A DNA stretch of 36,486 nucleotides from positions 1 through 36,486 of the forward strand of contig CAKZVL010000154.1 in NCBI GenBank assembly GCA_937922155.1, written 5' to 3'. Shown here piece after piece: positions 7,537 through 15,880 of the stretch. The position numbers and the translations under genes were made by a program. The notes under the pieces are model-generated. The model searched no databases. It saw only the letters and a list, made by a program, of their open reading frames with translations, and was not told the origin of the DNA. Numbering within the stretch: position 1 is the first letter of the stretch; each line of letters starts with the position of its first letter. The DNA comes from an uncultured Paracoccaceae bacterium (GTDB lineage Bacteria; Pseudomonadota; Alphaproteobacteria; Rhodobacterales; Rhodobacteraceae).

Positions 7537-9309
7537 ATGAAAATGACGACCGAGGAAGCCTTTGTAAAAACACTTCAAGCGCATGGCATTCGTCACGCTT
7601 TTGGGATCATCGGCTCTGCGATGATGCCGATTTCTGACATTTTCCCGGCTGCGGGTATCACCTTTTGGGACTGTGCCCACGAAATGACCGCGGGCATGAT
7701 GGCGGACGGCTACACCCGCGCCACCGGCGAGATGTCGATGATGATCGCCCAGAACGGCCCCGGCATTACGAACTTTGTAACGTCCGTGAAGACGGCCTAT
7801 TGGAACCACACCCCATGTCTGCTGGTCACACCGCAGGCCGCCAACAAGACCATCGGTCAGGGTGGCTTCCAAGAGATGGAGCAGATGAACCTGTTCGCTG
7901 ATTGCGTGGCCTATCAGGAAGAAGTGCGCGATCCATCCCGCATTTGCGAAGTCCTCGCGCGTGTGATCTCGAAGGCGCATCGTTTGTCTGGCCCCGCCCA
8001 AATCAACATTCCCCGCGATTTCTGGACCCAAGTTGTCGACATCGAAATCCCAGAGCCGATCAACTTCGAAGTTTCCCCCGGTGGCACAGACTCAATCGCG
8101 AAAGCCGCTGAACTGCTGTCCACAGCCAAATTCCCGGTCATCCTGAACGGTGCGGGCGTTGTTCTGTCTGCGGGCGGGATTGAGGCGTCCAAAGTTCTGG
8201 CCGAAAAACTCGACGCGCCTGTTTGCGTCGGCTACCAGCACAATGACGCCTTCCCCGGCAACCACCCGCTGTTCGCAGGCCCCTTGGGCTATAACGGGTC
8301 CAAGGCTGGGATGGAGCTGATCAGCAAGGCCGATGTTGTTCTGGCCCTTGGCACGCGCCTGAACCCGTTTTCGACCCTACCCGGTTACGGCATTGATTAC
8401 TGGCCCACAAATGCGAAGGTTATTCAGGTTGATATCAACCCCGACCGCATTGGCTTGACCAAAAAAGTCACCGTTGGGATCGTTGGTGATGCGACGAAAG
8501 TTGCCAACGGAATTACGGCTGCTTTGTCCGAAACGGCGGGTGATGCGGGTCGCGAGGATCGCAAGAACCTGATCGCCAAGACCAAATCCGCTTGGGCGCA
8601 AGAACTAACATCCCTTGATCACGAAGAGGATGATCCAGGCACCACATGGAACGAACGCGCACGCGCGGCCCGTCCTGACTGGATGTCCCCGCGTATGGCA
8701 TGGCGCGCGATCCAGTCCGCGATGCCAGAGGATGCGATTATTTCATCTGACATCGGCAACAACTGCGCCATCGGAAACGCCTATCCAAGCTTCCCAACAG
8801 GTCGCAAGTATCTGGCCCCCGGTCTGTTTGGCCCATGTGGTTACGGCCTGCCATCCATCATCGGTGCCAAGATCGGCCAACGCGACACGCCGGTCACCGG
8901 CAAAGCCGATGACGGTGCCTTCGGGATTTCCGTCAACGAATTGACTGCGATTGGCCGCGATGAGTGGCCTGCGATTACGCAGATCGTTTTCCGCAACTAC
9001 CAGTGGGGCGCGGAAAAGCGTAACTCGACCCTTTGGTTTGATGACAACTTTGTTGGCACCGAACTGGACATGAAAGTGTCTTATGCCGGGATCGCAAACG
9101 CTTGTGGTCTTAAAGGTGTTCAGACGCGCACGATGGAAGAAACCACCGCTGCGCTAAAGCAAGCGATCAAAGATCAGATGGAAAACAACACCACGACCCT
9201 GATCGAGGTCATCCTGAACCAGGAACTGGGTGAACCCTTCCGCCGCGATGCGATGAAGAAACCCGTCAAAGTGGCCGGAATCTCCAAAACCGATATGGCA
9301 GCAGAGTAA
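7537..9309 (+). CDS. xsc: Sulfoacetaldehyde acetyltransferase
   Basis: ThDP-dependent enzyme splitting sulfoacetaldehyde with phosphate into sulfite and acetyl phosphate in the cytoplasm; 590 residues, normal length. The ATG at 7537 follows AGGGG and gives the family start MKMTTEEAFVKTLQAHG; a GTG at 7489 is open but lacks support. The catalytic Glu of ThDP enzymes is in AHEMTAGMMADGYTR (Glu49), and FRNYQWGAEKRN (~485-496) is a strong Xsc signature. The ThDP/Mg motif normally read GDG appears as ADDGAF (458-460 = DDG); the Mg-ligand Asp is kept but the first Gly is replaced. Followed after 2 nt by a TauE-type exporter, then pta, which uses its product. Confidence 0.95.
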   Translation: MKMTTEEAFVKTLQAHGIRHAFGIIGSAMMPISDIFPAAGITFWDCAHEMTAGMMADGYTRATGEMSMMIAQNGPGITNFVTSVKTAYWNHTPCLLVTPQAANKTIGQGGFQEMEQMNLFADCVAYQEEVRDPSRICEVLARVISKAHRLSGPAQINIPRDFWTQVVDIEIPEPINFEVSPGGTDSIAKAAELLSTAKFPVILNGAGVVLSAGGIEASKVLAEKLDAPVCVGYQHNDAFPGNHPLFAGPLGYNGSKAGMELISKADVVLALGTRLNPFSTLPGYGIDYWPTNAKVIQVDINPDRIGLTKKVTVGIVGDATKVANGITAALSETAGDAGREDRKNLIAKTKSAWAQELTSLDHEEDDPGTTWNERARAARPDWMSPRMAWRAIQSAMPEDAIISSDIGNNCAIGNAYPSFPTGRKYLAPGLFGPCGYGLPSIIGAKIGQRDTPVTGKADDGAFGISVNELTAIGRDEWPAITQIVFRNYQWGAEKRNSTLWFDDNFVGTELDMKVSYAGIANACGLKGVQTRTMEETTAALKQAIKDQMENNTTTLIEVILNQELGEPFRRDAMKKPVKVAGISKTDMAAE

Positions 9310-9311
9310 GC

Positions 9312-10052
9312 TTGCCATTCGACCTTGCCCCGGACGTCGTCGCTGCACTGGCCATCGCACTTGTGGCCGCAGCATACGTCCGGGGCTATTCCGGCTTTGG
9401 CTTTTCGGCGATCTTTATTGCCTTTTCGGCGCTTCTCACCAACCCTTTGCCACTCATCCCGGTAGTGTTCGGATGCGAAATCCTGATGACCTTGTTCCAA
9501 GCGAAAGGAATCCGCGGCCACATAGATTGGCAACGGGTTATCGCGATGCTGGGCGGCGCGGCGATTGTGCTGCCGTTCTCGGTTTGGGTGATCCTGTCAC
9601 TGGGCGACGCACAAGTGCGATTGATTGTGTCGGGCATCGTTTTGGTGATGTCGATCATCCTGCTTACCGGCTGGACAATTCAGCGCCAGATCAAGACCCC
9701 AGGCAACATCGGGGTCGGCGCAATTTCAGGGCTTTGCAACAGTGCCGGGATTGGCGGCTTACCGGTTGCGGCCTTCATGACCGCGCAGAAAATGCCAGCA
9801 GCGACGTTCCGTGCAACTATGATCGTTTATCTGACGGGCCTCGACCTTATCACCATGCCATTGCTTTGGATGGGTGGGCTTGTGACATGGGAAACCGCCT
9901 ATGCTTTGTTGCTGGCCTTCCCGCTTTTAGGGTTGGGAATCTGGCTCGGCACGCGTCGATTCAATGCCGCCTCCCCCGAAGGGTTTCGCAAATTTGCAAT
10001 TCTACTCTTGCTGACGCTGGCCGTGCTTGGTCTGCTGCGGGCAAGCATTTGA
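9312..10052 (+). CDS. TauE/SafE-family sulfite/organosulfur exporter (first copy)
   Basis: Integral membrane protein, 246 residues with about 7-8 predicted segments, of the TauE/SafE (PF01925-like) family, including the early motif VRGYSGFGFSA. Members near xsc are thought to export sulfite or sulfoacetate. The likely start is TTG at 9312, 2 nt after the xsc stop; no in-frame ATG occurs until about codon 59, which would lose two membrane segments. It is cotranscribed between xsc and pta. A second, divergent family member follows ackA. Direction and substrate are inferred from context. Confidence 0.85.
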   Translation: MPFDLAPDVVAALAIALVAAAYVRGYSGFGFSAIFIAFSALLTNPLPLIPVVFGCEILMTLFQAKGIRGHIDWQRVIAMLGGAAIVLPFSVWVILSLGDAQVRLIVSGIVLVMSIILLTGWTIQRQIKTPGNIGVGAISGLCNSAGIGGLPVAAFMTAQKMPAATFRATMIVYLTGLDLITMPLLWMGGLVTWETAYALLLAFPLLGLGIWLGTRRFNAASPEGFRKFAILLLLTLAVLGLLRASI

Positions 10053-10061
10053 GGTAACACG

Positions 10062-11000
10062 ATGACAGCATCCCCTTTCTTATCCGCCAAGGCTGCGACA
10101 GCGCCCGTTGATATCATTACGATGGGCCAGAACTTTGGCAGTCCGCGCGTGGCAATTGCACGTGCAAATGCCCCCCTGCCCATGCAAGCGGCGAAAGAAG
10201 CGACAGAGGCCGATCTGATGGTTCCCGTCTTTGTTGGCGAAGCCGATCAAGTGCGTGAAGAGGCAGAGAAGCTGGATTGGGATATTTCCGGTTTTGCGAT
10301 TCATGACACAACCGGAGAACTTGAGGCAGGCAAAGTCGCCGCTGGGCTATGTGGTGCAGGTGAGGCCGATGTTCTGATGAAGGGCCAGCTGCACACAGAT
10401 TCCTTTATGCGCGCGGCCGTCAGCCGCGATGCGGGGCTGCGCACGGGCAATCGGTTTGTACATATCTTTCACATCAGCCCGCCAGACGGTGGGCGCCCGA
10501 TCTTGATCTCGGATGCTGCTGTGAACGTCGCGCCCAATTTGGAAACACGTCAGGCTGCAATCACTGAGGTCACGAAACTGCTGATCAAGCTTGGTACGGC
10601 CCAACCTAAAATTGCGATCCTGTCAGCGACAGAAACCGCAATCGAAAGCGTGCCATCCTCCTTGGACGGGAAAGCGCTAGCAGATTGGGCGAAAGAGAAT
10701 GTGCCAGAGGCGCTGGTGTCTGGCCCGCTCGCCTTTGATCTGATCATGTCACCGGATGCGGTAAAGACGAAAAAGCTGACGGATGATCCTGTCGCCGGTC
10801 AGGCAGACGCTATCATTGTGCCAGATATCGTTTCGGGCAACGCGTTGTTTAAAGCGTTTGTTTACCTCACCGGCGGCTGTGCTGCAGGGCTTGTTACAGG
10901 TGCAAAGGTGCCGATCCTTCTCACCTCCCGCGCTGATCCGGCTGCCGCGCGCATGACGTCCATCGCGCTGGCTGCCATTTCTTGTGGTTTGCCAAAATGA
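10062..11000 (+). CDS. pta: Phosphate acetyltransferase
   Basis: Cytoplasmic enzyme converting acetyl phosphate from Xsc plus CoA to acetyl-CoA. At 312 residues it is the short single-domain Pta of the PTA/PTB family, without the N-terminal domains of the enterobacterial enzyme. Family signs include ADVLMKGQLHTDSFMRAAV, LISDAAVNVAPN and the C-terminal GCAAGLVTGAKVPILLTSRAD. ATG is preceded by GAGG. The stop overlaps the ackA start (ATGA), so both acetyl-phosphate-consuming enzymes are translationally coupled. Confidence 0.93.
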   Translation: MTASPFLSAKAATAPVDIITMGQNFGSPRVAIARANAPLPMQAAKEATEADLMVPVFVGEADQVREEAEKLDWDISGFAIHDTTGELEAGKVAAGLCGAGEADVLMKGQLHTDSFMRAAVSRDAGLRTGNRFVHIFHISPPDGGRPILISDAAVNVAPNLETRQAAITEVTKLLIKLGTAQPKIAILSATETAIESVPSSLDGKALADWAKENVPEALVSGPLAFDLIMSPDAVKTKKLTDDPVAGQADAIIVPDIVSGNALFKAFVYLTGGCAAGLVTGAKVPILLTSRADPAAARMTSIALAAISCGLPK

Positions 11001-12061
11001 TCCTTGTCCTAAACGCTGGCTCGTCCTCTCTCAAGGTTGAGATGTTCCACCCTGATCTGACCTCTGTGATCAGCGGCGCGGTGACGAACATCGGCACAAG
11101 AGGCATCCTGTCGCTGGGCGATGATGAACAAGATGTCACGACCAGCAACCATGCAAATGCACTGGACGCGATGTTGGCCGCCTTAAACAGCGTGGGCTTC
11201 GGGCTTGATAAACTGACCGCTGCTGCACACCGGGTCGTGCACGGCGGAACAATCCTGACAGCACCTGCAAAAGTGACCCCACAGGTCATCGCAGCCATCG
11301 AAAGCTGCATCCCTTTGGCACCGCTACACAACCCAAACAACCTTGCCGCCATTCTTGCCCTGCAAGAGGCCGCACCCGAACTGGCGCAATATTGTTCGTT
11401 TGGAACTGCGTTTCATGCAACCAACCCCGACGTTGCGACCCGATATGCAATCCCGCAAACCCAGCACGATGCCGGTATCCGGCGCTACGGGTTTCATGGG
11501 TTAAGCTATGCCAACATGGTCGCGGACCTCGGCGATAACATTCCACACAGGTTATTGGCTCTGCACCTTGGCAACGGGGCCTCACTCTGCGCCATCAGAG
11601 ACGGAAAATCCATCGCCACTTCGATGGGCTATTCGCCGCTGTCAGGTCTGACAATGGGCACCCGATCCGGGGACATCGACGGTGCAGCTGTGTTGCGGAT
11701 CAGTGCCGCCTTGGGTGAGGATGAAACCGATCGCATGCTCAACAAAAATTCCGGGCTAAAGGCGCTGGCAGGTGACAACAACATGAAGTTGTTGCTGGAT
11801 CGCGACGACAAAGACGCAGATTTCGCAGTTGAACATTTCTGCTATTGGGCAGCGCGCCACGCCGGTTCCGCAATTGTGGCAATGGGCGGTGTCGATGCCG
11901 TGGCCTTTACCGGCGGCATCGGTGAAAATGCAGCGCCAATTCGCGACCGGATCATGCAACATCTGACATGTTTCGGTGACGTGCCTGTACACATCATCCA
12001 AGCTGACGAAGAAAAACAGATTGCCCGCGACGCTATTTCCTTGATCGACGGTAACGCATGA
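10997..12061 (+). CDS. ackA: Acetate kinase family protein
   Basis: ASKHA-fold kinase that would turn acetyl phosphate and ADP into acetate and ATP; 354 residues, shorter than the usual ~400. Conserved elements are VLNAGSSSLK, AHRVVHGG, PLAPLHNP, RRYGFHGLS, HLGNGASL, TMGTRSGDID and FTGGIGEN, so most substrate and nucleotide residues are there. The segment normally FDTAFH reads FGTAFH, losing the conserved Asp (Asp148 in the Methanosarcina enzyme). The ATG at 10997 overlaps the pta stop; an upstream GTG at 10982 lies inside pta and is not preferred. The stop overlaps the next gene's ATG. In this cluster it offers an ATP-yielding branch beside Pta. Confidence 0.88.
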   Translation: MILVLNAGSSSLKVEMFHPDLTSVISGAVTNIGTRGILSLGDDEQDVTTSNHANALDAMLAALNSVGFGLDKLTAAAHRVVHGGTILTAPAKVTPQVIAAIESCIPLAPLHNPNNLAAILALQEAAPELAQYCSFGTAFHATNPDVATRYAIPQTQHDAGIRRYGFHGLSYANMVADLGDNIPHRLLALHLGNGASLCAIRDGKSIATSMGYSPLSGLTMGTRSGDIDGAAVLRISAALGEDETDRMLNKNSGLKALAGDNNMKLLLDRDDKDADFAVEHFCYWAARHAGSAIVAMGGVDAVAFTGGIGENAAPIRDRIMQHLTCFGDVPVHIIQADEEKQIARDAISLIDGNA

Positions 12062-12819
12062 ACTGGCTGATCGACATCACCAATCTGACGACCAGCGAAT
12101 TCTGGATCGTGTTCGGTATTGTCATAATCGCCGGCATTGTGCGGGGCTTTTCCGGTTTCGCGCTATCAGCGCTCATCATGGCAACGGCTGTCACTATCCT
12201 TCCCCCGATTGAGCTGATCCCGATGCTCTGGTGGTTGGAAATGGCCGCATCCCTTTTGATGCTCAAAGGGGGGTGGGCCAACGCAGATCGCAAAACGACA
12301 TATGGGTTGGTTATTGGATCGACTGTTGGCTGGCCAATCGGGCTTTGGCTGACGACGTCGATTGATGTGAACCTCTCAAAGATCATCGCGCTCAGCATTA
12401 TTGTCGTTCTTGCGATCAGCCAATTGGCAAAAATCAGACTAGGATTCTTGGCAAGCAAAGCTGGCCTTTACGGCACAGGCATTGTTGCAGGGATTGTCAG
12501 TGGCATTGCCCATGTCGGTGGTATGGTGGTGGCATTCTATGTCCTTGCCAGTGATGCCCCACCGCGCAGCATGCGCGGATCACTCGTTTTATTTCTGTTC
12601 CTTGGATCAATCATGTCGATGATCACCCAAATCGCTTTTGGTGTGATGGACCTGTCTGGCGTTGCAAGGGGCCTTGTCTTCGCCGTACCAACAATCATTG
12701 GGGTCCTTTTGGGTCAACGATTGTTTGTTGAACGATTCTCGTCTTATTATCGACCTCTCTGCCTCACCCTGTTGTGTGGTTTGGCCGGTGCGGGTTTAAT
12801 CCGCACAGCCTTAAACTGA
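12058..12819 (+). CDS. TauE/SafE-family exporter (second copy)
   Basis: Membrane protein of 253 residues with about 7-8 hydrophobic segments and the family motif VRGFSGFALSA near the N-terminus. Same family as the exporter at 9312 but clearly divergent, so not a recent duplication. The ATG overlaps the ackA stop (ATGA), and soeA follows 11 nt after its own stop. Its position just before the sulfite dehydrogenase genes suggests export of sulfite or sulfate, or of another organosulfur anion; which copy carries what cannot be told. Confidence 0.83.
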   Translation: MNWLIDITNLTTSEFWIVFGIVIIAGIVRGFSGFALSALIMATAVTILPPIELIPMLWWLEMAASLLMLKGGWANADRKTTYGLVIGSTVGWPIGLWLTTSIDVNLSKIIALSIIVVLAISQLAKIRLGFLASKAGLYGTGIVAGIVSGIAHVGGMVVAFYVLASDAPPRSMRGSLVLFLFLGSIMSMITQIAFGVMDLSGVARGLVFAVPTIIGVLLGQRLFVERFSSYYRPLCLTLLCGLAGAGLIRTALN

Positions 12820-12830
12820 AAGTATCGCCT

Positions 12831-15662
12831 ATGTCACTTGATGAACCAAAACTGGACCTTTCGCCAAAAGTCTCTGACGAGGTGCGCAAGACGACCTGTT
12901 ATATGTGCGCCTGTCGTTGTGGCATTAACGTGCATATGAAAGACGGTGAAGTCGCCTATATCGAAGGCAACCGCGATCACCCGGTGAACCAAGGGGTGCT
13001 ATGCGCAAAAGGCAGCGCAGGCATTATGCAGCACAACGCGCCATCGCGTTTGCGCGCGCCTCTCAAACGGGTCGGGCCACGCGGCTCCGGACAATTCGAA
13101 GAAATCACTTGGGAAGAAGCGCTGACAACAGCCACCAAATGGCTAAAGCCGCTGCGCGAAAAGCATCCAGAAAAGCTGGCGTTCTTTACCGGGCGCGATC
13201 AGTCGCAAAGTTTCACATCCTTCTGGGCCCAAGGGTTCGGCACCCCCAATTACGCAGCCCATGGCGGGTTCTGTTCGGTGAACATGGCCGCCGCTGGTAT
13301 CTATACAATGGGCGGCGCGTTCTGGGAGTTTGGTCAGCCGGACTGGGATCATACCAAGATGCTGATGATCTTTGGTGTCGCCGAAGATCACGACAGCAAT
13401 CCCATCAAGATGGGCATCGGCAAGATCAAAGCGCGCGGCGCAAAAGTGATCGGCGTCAACCCGATCCGCACCGGGTACAACGCGGTGGCAGATGATTGGA
13501 TTGGGATCACGCCCGGCACAGATGGTCTCTTCATTCTATCGCTGATCCACTGCCTGATGAAGGCAGGGAACATGGACCTCGACTACCTTGCACGATTCAC
13601 AAATGCACCTGTCCTGATTGACGAAGATCCAGCAAGCCCACAGCGGGGCGAATTTTTGCGCGATAACGAAGGCCAACCGCTGGTAATCGACAGCAGAACT
13701 GGCAAACTTGCGCCTTGGAACGGGCAAGGCGTTGAACCCGACCTGCGCGGAACCTACCGCAACAAAGGTGTGACGCATCGACCTGTGTTCCACCTGATGG
13801 CCGACCGCTACATGTCCGAAGACTACGCGCCCGAAGCTGTGGCAGAACGATGCGGCATTCCGGCTATCAAGATTTTCCAAACCGCCGCCGACCTTGCCCG
13901 CGTCGCCTTTGATCAGGCAATTACGCTGGATCGGCCATGGACAGATTTCAGGGGCAAAGAACATCCCAACATGATTGGCCGTCCTGTCAGCTTTCACGCG
14001 ATGCGCGGGATTTCGGCCCATTCCAATGGGTTCCAAACCTGCCGCGCGCTGCACGTGCTGCAAATCATTCTTGGGGCCGTGGAAACCCCCGGCGGCATGC
14101 GCTTCAAACCGCCCTATCCGAAACCCGCGACCGCGCATCCAAAACCGCACGGCAATGTGCAACCGGGCAAACCGCTTGACGGGCCACACTTGGGCTATCC
14201 GCAGGGGCCGGACGATCTTTTGTTGAACGACGACGGCAAAGCCAAGCGTATCGACAAGGCCTATACATGGGATAACCCGATGTCGGCTCATGGCCTGATG
14301 CATATGGTGATTTCCAACGCGCACGCAGGCGACCCCTACAAGATCGATACCCTATTTATGTATATGGCAAACATGTCGTGGAATTCTTCAATGAATACCT
14401 CAGGCGTGATCGAAATGCTGACGGATCAGGACGAAGATGGGAATTACGTGATTCCCAACATCATCTATTCGGACGCTTATAGCTCGGAAATGGTGGCTTA
14501 CGCTGATCTAATCTTCCCCGATACGACCTATCTGGAACGCCACGATTGTATCAGTCTGTTGGATCGCCCCATTTGCGAAGCTGACGCCGTTGCAGACGCA
14601 ATCCGCTGGCCCGTCGTGGAACCCGACCGCGATGTGCGGGGTTTTCAATCAGTGCTTTGTGATCTGGGCGCGCGACTTGGCCTTCCGGGTTTTGTGAACG
14701 ACGATGGCGGACAGAAATACGCCGATTACGCAGATTACATCCAAACCCATGTACGACGTCCCGGCGTCGGCCCCTTGGCCGGCTGGCGGATTGGCGACAA
14801 CGGAAAACTGCAAGGCGGTCGCGGTGCCCCCAACGAAGCGCAACTTCAAAGCTATATCGAAAACGGCGGTTTCTGGATGGAACATGTCCCGACAGAGGGT
14901 TCGTACTACAAACCATTCAACCAAGCCTATCAAAACTGGGCCGTGCAAATGGGGTTTTATGACGTGGAACAACCCTATATCTTCCAACTTTACGTTGAAC
15001 CGATGCGCAAATTCCAGGCAGCAGCAGAAGGGATCGGCCATCGCCAACCTCCCGATCATTTGCGCAGCCAAATCAGCAAAACGATGGACCCGCTGCCGAT
15101 CTGGTATGCCCCGTTCGAAGAAACATCCGTCGATCTGGATGACTTTCCCTACCATGCGCTGACGCAACGCCCGATGGCGATGTATCACAGCTGGGGCACA
15201 CAGAACGCGTGGCTGCGTCAAATCCACGGGCGTAATCCGCTTTACCTGCCCACAGCCATCTGGACCGACAAAGGGTTCAAAGACGGCGATTGGGCCAAGG
15301 TCACATCAACCCACGGCATGATCGTGGTGCCCGTCGCGCATCAGGCGTCGCTTAATCCCCACACTGTTTGGACCTGGAACGCCATCGGCAAGCGCAAAGG
15401 GGCGTGGGCCCTTGGAACAGACGCAAGCGAAGCCAGTGAAGGGTTCTTGCTCAACCACCTCATCCACGAATTGTTGCCGCCCAAAGGCGACGGTTTGCGC
15501 TGGGCCAATTCCGATCCCATCACAGGCCAAGCCGCATGGTTTGATCTGCGCGTGAACATCGAAAAAACCGAACCACCCGCTGAGGCACAACCAAACCTTA
15601 CACCGATCCAATCGCCGGTCCCTGAGGGACCCAAGGACCTTGCATGGAAGGTCGGGAAATGA
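12831..15662 (+). CDS. soeA: Molybdopterin sulfite dehydrogenase catalytic subunit (SoeA-like)
   Basis: Mo-bisPGD oxidoreductase of the DMSO-reductase family, 943 residues. The N-terminal [4Fe-4S] ligands are C23-x2-C26-x3-C30 (CYMCACRC) and C58 (GVLCAKGS). GGFCSVNMAAAG (~residues 145-155) may supply the Mo ligand (Cys suggested, not proved). There is no Tat signal peptide, so the protein should face the cytoplasm, which fits SoeA and not periplasmic PsrA/PhsA/DmsA. With soeB and soeC it forms a membrane enzyme that oxidises cytoplasmic sulfite to sulfate and feeds electrons to quinone. The name rests on composition (A, B, NrfD-type C), absence of Tat, and location downstream of xsc. ATG at 12831 is chosen; the open frame upstream lies within the exporter gene. 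Confidence 0.88.
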   Translation: MSLDEPKLDLSPKVSDEVRKTTCYMCACRCGINVHMKDGEVAYIEGNRDHPVNQGVLCAKGSAGIMQHNAPSRLRAPLKRVGPRGSGQFEEITWEEALTTATKWLKPLREKHPEKLAFFTGRDQSQSFTSFWAQGFGTPNYAAHGGFCSVNMAAAGIYTMGGAFWEFGQPDWDHTKMLMIFGVAEDHDSNPIKMGIGKIKARGAKVIGVNPIRTGYNAVADDWIGITPGTDGLFILSLIHCLMKAGNMDLDYLARFTNAPVLIDEDPASPQRGEFLRDNEGQPLVIDSRTGKLAPWNGQGVEPDLRGTYRNKGVTHRPVFHLMADRYMSEDYAPEAVAERCGIPAIKIFQTAADLARVAFDQAITLDRPWTDFRGKEHPNMIGRPVSFHAMRGISAHSNGFQTCRALHVLQIILGAVETPGGMRFKPPYPKPATAHPKPHGNVQPGKPLDGPHLGYPQGPDDLLLNDDGKAKRIDKAYTWDNPMSAHGLMHMVISNAHAGDPYKIDTLFMYMANMSWNSSMNTSGVIEMLTDQDEDGNYVIPNIIYSDAYSSEMVAYADLIFPDTTYLERHDCISLLDRPICEADAVADAIRWPVVEPDRDVRGFQSVLCDLGARLGLPGFVNDDGGQKYADYADYIQTHVRRPGVGPLAGWRIGDNGKLQGGRGAPNEAQLQSYIENGGFWMEHVPTEGSYYKPFNQAYQNWAVQMGFYDVEQPYIFQLYVEPMRKFQAAAEGIGHRQPPDHLRSQISKTMDPLPIWYAPFEETSVDLDDFPYHALTQRPMAMYHSWGTQNAWLRQIHGRNPLYLPTAIWTDKGFKDGDWAKVTSTHGMIVVPVAHQASLNPHTVWTWNAIGKRKGAWALGTDASEASEGFLLNHLIHELLPPKGDGLRWANSDPITGQAAWFDLRVNIEKTEPPAEAQPNLTPIQSPVPEGPKDLAWKVGK

Positions 15663-15880
15663 ACAACCGAAAAGTTCTTACTCTAATCGCTGCCTTCCTC
15701 GTTCTGACGGTTGGATCCTTCATCTGGTACGTCGCCACATGGGATGATCGCGCGAGTGCGACACGCCCCTATCATCTTGCCAAAAATACTCCCGCCGGAG
15801 GCCAAGTTCTCTCTAAGAACTTGTCGCCAATTCTTTTTCAAAGAATTGACTCCCGCCCAGCTAATGCGGTGTTTTCATGA
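15659..15880 (+). CDS. Small membrane ORF between soeA and soeB, tail made of repeat DNA
   Basis: 73-residue ORF. Its ATG overlaps the soeA stop (ATGA) and its TGA overlaps the soeB ATG (ATGA), as in translationally coupled genes. Residues 1-26 form one strong membrane segment (VLTLIAAFLVLTVGSFIWYV) followed by ATWDDRASATRPYHLAK. From about codon 40 (15775 on) the coding DNA is dispersed repeat plus two perfect hairpins (15804-15822, 15828-15848), so the tail NTPAGGQVLSKNLSP... is probably not ancestral. Either a small membrane subunit or accessory protein lost its original C-terminus to repeat insertion, or this is intergenic DNA that happens to stay open. I do not recognise the family. Confidence 0.5.
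   Translation: MNNRKVLTLIAAFLVLTVGSFIWYVATWDDRASATRPYHLAKNTPAGGQVLSKNLSPILFQRIDSRPANAVFS
15775..15848 (+). repeat. Composite dispersed repeat with hairpins
   Basis: Three parts in a row. First, CTTGCCAAAAATACTCCCGC continuing to CGGAGGCCAAG (15775-15805), whose near-exact reverse complement occurs at 34147-34176. Second, a perfect 7-bp hairpin AAGTTCT / AGAACTT (15804-15822). Third, a perfect 9-bp hairpin CAATTCTTT / AAAGAATTG with a 3-nt loop (15828-15848). It looks like intergenic palindromic repeat DNA of a kind I associate with roseobacters, but here it lies inside the soeA-soeB junction ORF. It may act in RNA processing between soeA and soeB. Confidence 0.7.

Noticed and set aside
10982-10996. 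GTG start for ackA giving MWFAK before MILVLNAGSSS
   Set aside because: ATG at 10997 gives the conserved acetate kinase N-terminus and the usual ATGA overlap with pta.
12831-12900. Tat signal peptide on SoeA
   Set aside because: No RRxFLK motif or hydrophobic stretch before the [4Fe-4S] Cys motif, so the subunit is cytoplasmic and PsrA/PhsA/DmsA is less likely.
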